The notes beneath the pieces are model-generated. The model was not told the origin of the DNA, did not search any database, and saw only the letters and a list, made by a program, of their open reading frames with translations. Of a stretch of 64,000 nucleotides of DNA, positions 46,080 through 54,038 are shown in pieces. The DNA is from Granulicella sp. L46 (lineage in GTDB: Bacteria; Acidobacteriota; Terriglobia; Terriglobales; Acidobacteriaceae): the NCBI RefSeq assembly GCF_009765785.1, contig NZ_LMUT01000002.1, positions 33,500-97,499 of the forward strand. The letters are read 5' to 3'. The position numbers and the translations under genes were made by a program. The stretch's first letter is position 1. Every line of letters starts with the position of its first letter.

Positions 46080-49000
46080 ATGTTCCGCTTCTCACTAGGC
46101 AAGCATCCAAAAACCTCTCGGGAGCCGTTCAGCGTCGAGACGCTGGCCAAGTCTTCGCGGCTGCGCGGCGCCAATGTCACCCAGGGCATTTGTCCTTACT
46201 GCGCTGTCGGCTGCGGGCAGCTCATCTTCAGCAAGGGCGGCGAACTCATCGACATTGAGGGTGATCCTGATAGTCCCATCAGCACGGGCCACCTATGCCC
46301 CAAAGGGGCCAACGCCTACCAACTCTCCGTCAATTCGCATCGCGTCCTTGAGGTCCTCTATCGCGCTCCTTACTCCGATCAATGGGAGACGAAGACAATG
46401 GAGTGGGCGCTGGAGCAGATTGCCCAGCGCGTCAAGGCGACCCGCGACGCCGACTTCACGACTCGCGACGAGCAAGGCCGTTTGCTCAACTCGGTGCGCA
46501 GCATCGGCTCGTTGGGCGGGGCAACGATCGACAACGAGGAGAACTACCTCATCAAGAAGCTGCTTGGCGGCGGGTTGGGAGTGGTATCGATCGAAAACCA
46601 GGCGCGAATATGACACAGCGCCTCGGTGCCCGGTCTGGGCGCCTCGTTCGGCCGCGGCGCGGCCACAAATTATCAGCAGGACATGGCCAATAGCGATTGC
46701 ATCCTGTTTATGGGATCGAACATGGCGGAGGCTCAGCCTGTCGGTTTCCGCTGGCCCATGGAAGCTAAGCTGAAAGGAGCGACGCTGATCCATGTCGATC
46801 CGCGCTTTACCCGCATGTCGGCCGTATGCGATCTTTACGTGGGCATCCGCTCCGGGAGCGACATAGCCTTCCTCGGCGGCCTGGTCAATTACGTCTTAAC
46901 GAACGACCGTTGGTTTCATGAATACGTCCTGTCCTACACCAATGCTTCGACCATCATCGACGAAGGTTTCCGGGATACCGAAGATCTGGCAGGGATGTTT
47001 AGCGGCTTCGACCAGCAGCACGAATCCTATGATCCCAAGCAGGGCCACTGGGGCTTCGAGAAGTCCGGGGGCGGCGGGGCGGAGCAGGACGGTTCGAAGA
47101 ATACGGCTCAGGCGGAGTCCGCGAAAGACGAGCACAACCCCCAAGGCCACGCCCTGGATGGCAGCGACGACCCACATACCTCGCCGTCAAAGAGCACGAC
47201 CAAACCACAGCGCGACCCGACCCTGCAGCATCCGCGTTGCGTCATGCAGATTCTGCGCCGGCACTTCGCCCGCTACACCCCAGAGGTCGTCTCCCAGGTG
47301 TGCGGTTGTAAGCCAGAAGAGTTTATGCGCGTCGCGGAATTGCTCTGCACCAACTCTGGACGCGAGCGGACCACTTGCATTGCCTACGCGCTGGGCTGGA
47401 CGCAACACACCACCGGCGTGCAGATCATACGCACTGCCGGCATCTTGCAATTGCTGCTCGGCAACATGGGGCGTCCCGGCGGCGGCATTATGGCTCTGCG
47501 CGGCCACTCTACTATCCAGGGTGCGACCGACATCGCGACGTTGTACGACTCACTGCCCGGTTACCTCCCGCAACCCCCTGCACGCGACCCTGCGCACGAG
47601 GGTTTGAGCTCTTATATCGAGTCTGGAGGTATGCCTACCGGCTACTGGGCGAACTTTAGCAAATTCATTGTGAGCCTGCTCAAGGCGTGGTACGGCGAGG
47701 CAGCAAGGCCGGACAACGACTTCGGGTTCTCCTGGGTGCCGCGCGTGGACGGCGACTACTCGCAACTGGCCTACTTCGATCGGATGTCGAAGGGCGGCGT
47801 GAAGGGCTACTTCCTGGCTGGTCAAAACCCCGGCGGCGGCGGACCCAACGCCGGTCTGCACCGTGCCGGCCTGCGCAACCTCGAGTGGCTGGTGGTTCTC
47901 GACTGGTTCGAGACGGAAAGCGCTACCTTCTGGAAGAACGACCGGAATGGGCCACTACCCTCCGAGATCGGGACCGAAGTCTTCTTCATCCCCGCAGCAG
48001 CCGCTCAGGAGAAGGAGGGCAGCTTAACCCAGACGCAGCGGCTCATCCAATGGCATAAGAAAGCCATCGATCCGTCCGGCGATAGCCGTTCCGACGCCTG
48101 GTTTATCTACAACCTGGGTAAGCACCTGAAGCAGCTCTACGCCGGTTCCACCGATCCCAGGGATCAGGGACTGCTGAACCTCACCTGGGACTACGACTTC
48201 GACGAGCAGCCGCGTCTGCCCGATGGAACGCTCAGCCGTATCGAAGGGGAACCGGACCTGGAGAAGGTTCTCATGGAGATAAACGGTCACCGGTTGGATG
48301 AAATCGACCCGCGTACCGGGGGGCCTCGTCTTGTCAGCGGCTACTCGGAGTTGAAGGACGACGGCACGACAGCATGCGGCTGCTGGATTTACAGCGGCGT
48401 CTTCCCTGAGCCGGGCCGTAACCGCGCGGATGAACGCAAGATCACGGATAACCCCATCCAGCCGGAATGGGGTTACGCCTGGCCAAACAATGTCCGCGTC
48501 CTGTACAACCGCGCCTCGGCAGACCCCGAAGGGCGGCCCTGGTCGGAGCGTAAGAAATTGGTCTGGTGGGACTCCGAGAAGCGGAGCTGGGTCGGGCAGG
48601 ACACACCGGACTTCGAGCGGAACAAGCCTCCCGATTACCAACCGCCTCCAGGCGCGACGGGCATGGCGGCCATCGCCGGCACAAACCCCTTCATCACCAA
48701 GCCCGACGGACTGGGCTGGCTGTACTCCCCCGCCATTAAAGACGGGCCTCTTCCGACGCATTACGAGCCGGTCGAGTCGCCATTTGGCAACCTGCTCTAT
48801 CCCAAACGCAATAGCAACCCAACGGTACGCTTTTTCCCAGGGCCGCTGAACCCCATCGCCCACATGCCGACAGCCGAGTATCCGGTGGTGGCCACGACGT
48901 TCCGTCTCACCGAGCATTACCTGAGTGGGCCGATGAGCCGCTTCAACAGCTGGCTTAACGAATTGCAACCGGAGATGTTTGCCGAGCTCAGCTATGAGCT

Positions 49001-49385
49001 GGCCGCCGAGCGCGGCATTGTTCACGGCGGCTGGATGACGATTGAAACCCCGCGCGGCCGAATCGAAGCTCGTGCGATGGTGACCCGGCGGCTGCGGCCT
49101 TTTGTCGTCGAGGGACGCATGGTCCACCAGATCGGGCTCCCGTTCCACTGGGCCTTCGCCGGGGAGGTCGTCGGCGGCAACGCCAACGACCTGACCGCGC
49201 TCGTGGCCGACCCGAATGTGAGCATGCACGAAAGCAAGGCGTTCACCTGCCAAGTCCAAGCCGGTCGGCTCGAAGGACAGGCTTTGCACCCGACGGTGCC
49301 CACAGCGCACTGGCCGACTCTCGATCCCATCCCGGATACGCCGGCCAGCGCCCAACCAGAAGGGAGGCTCGGACATGGCAAGTAG
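46080..49385 (+). CDS. fdnG: Selenocysteine-containing formate dehydrogenase (FdnG/FdoG type) catalytic subunit
   Basis: One gene of 1101 aa with TGA codon 178 (46611-46613) read as selenocysteine. The flanking text, ENQARI-U-HSASVPGLGASFGRGA, aligns with the Sec site of E. coli FdnG (NQARV-U-HGPTV). The [4Fe-4S] Cys are C38, C41, C45 and C73 (CPYCAVGC, CPKG). MGD-binding segments include PVGFRWPMEAK, LGWTQHTTGVQIIRTAGILQ and LLGNMGRPGGG. It oxidises formate to CO2. A hydrophilic insert at about residues 329-380 is absent from E. coli FdnG. No twin-arginine signal precedes the Fe-S motif, unlike FdnG, so the site may face the cytoplasm. GGAGG lies 4 nt before the ATG. The frame overlaps the Fe-S subunit gene by 11 bp. 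Confidence 0.95.
46611..46643 (+). promoter_or_regulatory. UGA selenocysteine codon and bacterial SECIS element
   Basis: TGA at 46611-46613 is followed after 11 nt by GGTGCCC-GGTCT-GGGCGCC (46625-46643): a 7-bp stem with one G-U pair and a GGTCT loop. E. coli fdhF and fdnG SECIS hairpins also present GGUCU at the apex, and by recollection fdhF has the same 11-nt spacing. SelB binds this loop to deliver Sec-tRNA. The downstream frame stays open for 924 codons. Confidence 0.93.
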
Positions 49386-50364
49386 AGAACAGGAACTGTC
49401 CGCTTTGCCGCAGGCCAGCGATCCGCCGCGCGGCCGGCTGTCCGTGCTGCTGGGACGCCTGATTCGTCCATACCTGCATGATGAACCGCACGGCCCACTG
49501 CCGGAGCTGCTGGGACGCCTGATCTATCCGTTCCTACATGGTGAACCGCCCAAGCCTCAGCAGCCTACCGGTTTTTACACGGACACCACCGTATGCATCG
49601 GCTGCAAGGCTTGCGAGGTGGCGTGCAAGCAGTGGAACCAACTACCTTCGGACGGTTTCAACTGGTCCGGCAATAGCTATGACAATACGAATGAGTTGTC
49701 GGCGACAACCTGGCGCCATGTGAAATTCATCGAGCAATTTTCCCACGAATCGCCAAGCGTGCCTGCTTCCCCGGACACGGAGGAGAGCGAGTCGCTGCTT
49801 AACCGCTGGCTCATGATGAGCGACAATTGCAAGCATTGCGTGGCGGCCCCTTGCCATCAGGCTTGCCCAACCGGCGCCATTATTCAAAATGAGTTCCAGA
49901 ACATCTATATCCAGGCTGACATCTGCAATGGCTGCTCATGCTGCATCGCGGCCTGCCCGTTCGGCGTCATCACTCGCAGCGAATTGGGCGGTCATTCGCA
50001 CAAATGCACGCTCTGCTATGACCGCCAGCGCGACGGTCTGGAGCCGGCCTGCGCCAAGGCATGTCCAACCCAGTCCATCCACTTCGGTCCGATCGACGAG
50101 CTTCGCGAGCAGGCCCGCAAACGTGTAGAGCAACTTCACGAGCGCGGTGTCCCGCAGGCATACCTCTATGGCGACGTCCCCGGTGAGACCTATTCCGAGA
50201 TGCATTCGTTCTATCTGCTCGTCGATCGCCCTTCCGTTTATGGCCTGCCAGATGCTCCATTCAATCCCTGGCTGCACATGATGGGAGATTACGTTCGTTC
50301 CGTCGCCGGCGGCCTGGCCGCTATCGCCGTACTGCTCGTGGTTGTGTTTCTTTTGAAGCCCTGA
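49375..50364 (+). CDS. Formate dehydrogenase iron-sulfur subunit (FdnH-like) with C-terminal membrane helix
   Basis: The product is 329 aa, starting inside the end of fdnG after GGGAGG. Four cysteine clusters for [4Fe-4S] centres: CIGCKACEVAC (C74-C84), CKHCVAAPCHQAC, CNGCSCCIAACPFG, and CTLC with CAKAC. A membrane helix ends the chain (GGLAAIAVLLVVVFLLKP), as in FdnH. The N-terminal 60 residues hold a 20-residue unit repeated twice (LLGRLIRPYLHDEP / LLGRLIYPFLHGEP), which is not part of the usual family. It carries electrons from the Mo/W site to the NrfD subunit. Confidence 0.9.
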   Translation: MASREQELSALPQASDPPRGRLSVLLGRLIRPYLHDEPHGPLPELLGRLIYPFLHGEPPKPQQPTGFYTDTTVCIGCKACEVACKQWNQLPSDGFNWSGNSYDNTNELSATTWRHVKFIEQFSHESPSVPASPDTEESESLLNRWLMMSDNCKHCVAAPCHQACPTGAIIQNEFQNIYIQADICNGCSCCIAACPFGVITRSELGGHSHKCTLCYDRQRDGLEPACAKACPTQSIHFGPIDELREQARKRVEQLHERGVPQAYLYGDVPGETYSEMHSFYLLVDRPSVYGLPDAPFNPWLHMMGDYVRSVAGGLAAIAVLLVVVFLLKP

Positions 50365-51297
50365 ATGCACACAGACTCCAGACCGCAGCAAGCTTCTGCC
50401 GAACCTCTCTTACCAGAAAGAGGACACGAGGTCGGCTATGAGAATGGGCCGGTGACCAAGGTGCCGGGGTGGCACGGCCTCATCGCCTGGGACGCTTTGC
50501 TCAACGGCATGGCGACGGGACTGTTCCTCGCCGCAGCGGTCAGCGAGTTGGCTGCGCCTGCGGTCTTCATGCGCGTGGCGAAAGTGGCTTATCCAGTCGC
50601 TCTCGTGCTTTTGCTCGTTGACCTCGGATTGCTCGTGTTGGATCTGGGCGATCCGTCGCGTTTTCATCACATGCTCAGGGTTTTCAAGCCCGGCTCGCCC
50701 ATGTCGCTGGGGACGTGGTGTCTGACAATCTTTTCGTTGCCGCTGACCGCGGCGGCGGCGCTCAGTCTGCTGGCCGAACTGGGATGGGACTTTGAGTGGG
50801 CTCGGTTACTCGCGGTGGTCGTGGGACTGCTGCCTGGCTTCGCCTCTGCGGCCTACAAGGGCGTACTGCTCAGCACGAACGCGCAACCAGGTTGGAAAGA
50901 CGCGCGCTGGCTGGGAGGTTATCTCACCAATTCGGCTCTCGTGATGGGCTGCGGCGAGTTCCTTGTCCTGTCCGCCCTGATGGGGCAAACGCAGGCGATC
51001 GCCATCCTCCGCACCGCCTTTATCGTGCTGCTCGTGCTCAATGTGATTCCCTTAGGGTTGTTGTTTGCGAACCTCAGGCCGATCCATGCGCAACTCTATA
51101 CCCGCGAGCAACAATGGCGGGTTGGCGCGCTCATCGCTGCCGGGGCGCTGATCCCTTTGGGTCTGATGCTCCTCAAAGGCAGTGTGCTGTCCATATCGGT
51201 CGCCATGATTTTTCTTTTATTCGAGAGTTGGCTTGTCCGTGCTGTGTACGTCAAGATACCTCACACTTCGCCATTGGAAGTCAGAAGCGGCGAATAG
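50365..51297 (+). CDS. nrfD: NrfD-type membrane quinone-interacting subunit
   Basis: The product is 310 aa and begins directly after the stop of the Fe-S gene (TGA-ATG). It has about eight hydrophobic helices. The motif WDALLNGMATGLFLAAAVSEL and LGDPSRFHHMLRVFKPGSPMSLGTW are diagnostic of NrfD/PsrC proteins. It contains no haem, so it replaces the cytochrome b subunit of E. coli Fdh-N and passes electrons to quinone. fdnG, the Fe-S gene and nrfD form a three-subunit respiratory formate dehydrogenase. Confidence 0.9.
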   Translation: MHTDSRPQQASAEPLLPERGHEVGYENGPVTKVPGWHGLIAWDALLNGMATGLFLAAAVSELAAPAVFMRVAKVAYPVALVLLLVDLGLLVLDLGDPSRFHHMLRVFKPGSPMSLGTWCLTIFSLPLTAAAALSLLAELGWDFEWARLLAVVVGLLPGFASAAYKGVLLSTNAQPGWKDARWLGGYLTNSALVMGCGEFLVLSALMGQTQAIAILRTAFIVLLVLNVIPLGLLFANLRPIHAQLYTREQQWRVGALIAAGALIPLGLMLLKGSVLSISVAMIFLLFESWLVRAVYVKIPHTSPLEVRSGE

Positions 51298-51356
51298 TCC
51301 AGCGACGTAAGAACACGACGCAGTTGCAGACCTTCTCTTTCCCGAAGAAATAGATT

Positions 51357-51451
51357 TGGCGGAAGCGCGTGTGAGTCGAACACACCGTTGCCCGAAACGG
51401 ACGACCGCCGGTTTTGAAGACCGGGGGGATCACCGGATCCCAGGCGCTTCC
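51357..51451 (-). tRNA. selC: tRNA-Sec (anticodon TCA)
   Basis: The 95-nt gene on the minus strand ends in encoded GCCA. Its 8-bp acceptor stem (GGAAGCGC/GCGCTTCC), 5-bp anticodon stem with loop CTTCAAA (TCA at 51415-51417), long variable arm and T-arm GTGTG-TTCGACT-CACAC match bacterial tRNA-Sec in size and shape, E. coli selC also being 95 nt. It lies 59 bp after nrfD and 42 bp before selD, transcribed against both. It reads the UGA codon of fdnG. Confidence 0.96.
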
Positions 51452-51493
51452 CTGCTGCGTCGATCAGGCCGGCCTTGGCATCTATTATGAGGC

Positions 51494-52567
51494 ATGGGCT
51501 CTGCTTCCAATCCCACCGCCGCAGTCGCGGCCATTCGGCTGACCCAGCAGGTAAAAGCAGGCGGCTGCGCGAGCAAGCTCGCGCCGGGTACGCTCAACCA
51601 AGTGCTTTCCCGCCTCCCCCTGCAGCACGATCCGAACCTGCTTGTAGGCTTCGAGAGCTCCGACGACGCCGGTATCTACCGTATCAGCCCCGAACAAGCC
51701 CTGGTACAGACCGTCGACTTCTTTACTCCTATGGTCGATGATCCCTTTACCTACGGCCGCATCGCTGCGACTAATGCCCTCAGCGACGTGTACGCCATGG
51801 GCGGCCGCGCCCTCACCGCCCTTACCCTGGTCTGCTTCCCCCAGGAAGGCGACATGTCTGTGCTCGAGCAGATCCTCCGCGGCGGCCTCTGCGTCATGGA
51901 GGAGGCAGGCTGCACCGTACTCGGCGGCCACAGCGTCCGCGATGCGGAGATCAAATTCGGGTATGCCGTCACAGGGCTCATCCACCCGGACCGTATCCTC
52001 AGAAACACTACTGCCCGACCCGGCGACGCGCTCATCTTCACCAAGGCCATTGGCACCGGCGTGATCACTACGGCCCTCAAGCAGGGCAAAGCGCAACCGG
52101 CATGGGTCGAAGCCGCCATCGCATCGATGACCACCCTCAATAAGGTCGCTGGCGAAATCATTAGCCGCCCCGAGTTCCAAGTTCATGCCGCTACGGATGT
52201 CACTGGCTTCGGCCTTATGGGCCACGCTCGCGAGCTGGCCTTCGGCAGCAACGTACGGCTCCGCATTGACACTGCGTCCATTGCCCTGCTTGATGGCGCG
52301 ATGGACGCCGTCCGCCTCGGCTGTATCCCAGGTGGCCTCCTCGCCAACCGTGACTTCGCCGATTGCGTCATCGAAGAAACCGTCGCAATCGAACCCAACC
52401 TGCGAACCATCCTCTTCGATCCCCAGACCGCCGGCGGCCTTCTCCTCTCGGTCCCGACGGAACGAGCGCAGCCGCTGATCGCCGAGCTACAGGCCGCGGG
52501 CTATCTTTACACGCGCCAGATCGGCGCAGTCCTGGAAGGGCCGCCCAAAATCCTCTTAGCACCCTGA
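51494..52567 (+). CDS. selD: Selenide, water dikinase (selenophosphate synthetase)
   Basis: The product is 357 aa. The catalytic loop KAGGCASKLAPG has Cys25 and Lys28 in the spacing of E. coli Cys17/Lys20. ATP/Mg-binding text includes FESSDDAGIYRI and VDFFTPMVDDPFTYGRIAA, then NALSDVYAMGG. FDPQTAGGLLLSVP near the C-terminus is family-typical. It makes selenophosphate from selenide and ATP for SelA. Here the active residue is Cys, not Sec. It heads the selD-selA-selB run, with a 31-bp gap to selA. Confidence 0.95.
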   Translation: MGSASNPTAAVAAIRLTQQVKAGGCASKLAPGTLNQVLSRLPLQHDPNLLVGFESSDDAGIYRISPEQALVQTVDFFTPMVDDPFTYGRIAATNALSDVYAMGGRALTALTLVCFPQEGDMSVLEQILRGGLCVMEEAGCTVLGGHSVRDAEIKFGYAVTGLIHPDRILRNTTARPGDALIFTKAIGTGVITTALKQGKAQPAWVEAAIASMTTLNKVAGEIISRPEFQVHAATDVTGFGLMGHARELAFGSNVRLRIDTASIALLDGAMDAVRLGCIPGGLLANRDFADCVIEETVAIEPNLRTILFDPQTAGGLLLSVPTERAQPLIAELQAAGYLYTRQIGAVLEGPPKILLAP

Positions 52568-52598
52568 ATCACCACCCGAAGCGCAACGGAGGAACCTA

Positions 52599-54038
52599 GT
52601 GCAGACCCACCCGGCCCATCTCTATCGCAAGCTGCCCCAGGTGGGCGAGCTCCTCCATCGCTCGGATTTTCTCCAACTCCAGCAAACCTACTCTCGCGAG
52701 CTCATCGCTGAGGCCCTCCGTTCGACATTGCAAGATCTCCGCGGCGAAATAAGAGATAGCCGCCATACGGAAGATTCCCTCGACCTTCAGCTGGATGGCC
52801 TCAGCGCCAAAGTCGCCCATAGCCTCCGCCACTCCACCCGTCCCTCGCTGCGCCCTGTACTCAACGCCACCGGAGTCATCCTGCAAACCAACCTGGGTCG
52901 CGCCCCGCTTTCTGAAGCGGCTATTCAGCGTATTGTCGAGGTTGCGCGCGGCTATTCGAACCTCGAATTCGATTTGGAAACCGGTGAGCGCAACTACCGC
53001 GACCGCCATGTCGAGCGGCTCATTCTTAACGTAATCGCCCTCAAAAGCGGCCAAAGCCCATCAGACTTAGCTCACAAATCTGCAGCTGTGGTCAACAACT
53101 GTGCCGCCGCCAACTTCCTGGCCCTCAACACTCTGGCGGAAGGCGGCGAAGTCCTCGTCTCCCGCGGCGAACTGGTCGAGATTGGCGGCGGCTTCCGCGT
53201 CCCTGACATTCTGCGCAAGTCCGGAGCCATCCTCCGCGAGGTGGGCACCACCAACCGCACCCGTCTCTCCGATTACGCCGCCGCCATCACTCCACAAACA
53301 CGCCTCATCCTCCGCGTGCATCGCTCGAACTTCCGCATGGAAGGCTTCACCGAGCGCCCTTCTCTCGAGGAACTCCTTGAGCTCGGCAACCGCGCTTCGA
53401 TTCCTGTCTTCGAGGACCAAGGCACCGGCTGCATCGTTGACCTCGCGGAGGCCGGCATAGACGACGAGTCTTCCTGGATCCAAAGCGCTTCGAGCGAACT
53501 CGCCCTGGTCGCCTGCAGTGGAGACAAGTTGCTCGCTGGCCCGCAGTGCGGCATCCTCGTTGGCGCCAAGCCCCACCTTGATCGCATTCGCGCCAACCCG
53601 CTCTTTCGCGCTCTGCGTGTGGACAAGCTGACCTACGCCGCGTTGGAAGCTACGCTGCTCGCCTACCTCACCGCGACCGAGGAGACCCTGCCGGCGATTG
53701 CAATGCTGCGCATGCCGGCCGATGCCATCCGCGCCCGCTGCGTGGCCCTGGCCGAAAGCCTCCGCTCCACCAGTGCTGCCGTGGAGGTAGTCGAGACGCG
53801 CAGCGTGGTCGGCGGCGGCACCACCCCCGGAGCCTCTCTGGCCAGCTTCGCCCTGGCCTTGCGGCCTTCGCTCATGTCGGAAACAGTGTTCGCGGCGAAT
53901 ATGCGCCACCTCGATCCTCCGGTCATCGTGCGCATCCACGAGGGCCGCGTCCTGCTCGACCTGCGGACCATCCCGCCCGCGGAAGACGCCCTTCTTGCTC
54001 AGCTGCTGAAACAAGCGCTCGAGCCGGAGCGGCCATGA
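52599..54038 (+). CDS. selA: L-seryl-tRNA(Sec) selenium transferase
   Basis: The GTG at 52599 has GGAGG 6 nt upstream; the product is 479 aa. The PLP-binding loop ACSGDKLLAGPQCGILVG places the Schiff-base Lys near residue 310. RPVLNATGVILQTNLGRAP and NFEVDLETGERNYRDRH-like text near residues 90-145 are characteristic. It converts Ser-tRNA-Sec to Sec-tRNA-Sec with selenophosphate. Its last 4 bp (ATGA) overlap the start of selB. Confidence 0.95.
   Translation: MQTHPAHLYRKLPQVGELLHRSDFLQLQQTYSRELIAEALRSTLQDLRGEIRDSRHTEDSLDLQLDGLSAKVAHSLRHSTRPSLRPVLNATGVILQTNLGRAPLSEAAIQRIVEVARGYSNLEFDLETGERNYRDRHVERLILNVIALKSGQSPSDLAHKSAAVVNNCAAANFLALNTLAEGGEVLVSRGELVEIGGGFRVPDILRKSGAILREVGTTNRTRLSDYAAAITPQTRLILRVHRSNFRMEGFTERPSLEELLELGNRASIPVFEDQGTGCIVDLAEAGIDDESSWIQSASSELALVACSGDKLLAGPQCGILVGAKPHLDRIRANPLFRALRVDKLTYAALEATLLAYLTATEETLPAIAMLRMPADAIRARCVALAESLRSTSAAVEVVETRSVVGGGTTPGASLASFALALRPSLMSETVFAANMRHLDPPVIVRIHEGRVLLDLRTIPPAEDALLAQLLKQALEPERP

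Noticed and set aside
48024-49376. 450-codon open frame on the minus strand
   Set aside because: It is the antisense shadow of fdnG in GC-rich DNA. The product has no family resemblance, while the plus strand is a clear formate dehydrogenase.
51485-52225. 246-codon minus-strand frame over selD
   Set aside because: Shadow of selD; it has no start signal or family.
53067-54014. 315-codon open frame antisense to selA
   Set aside because: High third-position GC keeps the opposite frame open. The translation is Gly/Ala/Arg-rich with no motif, and selA is certain.
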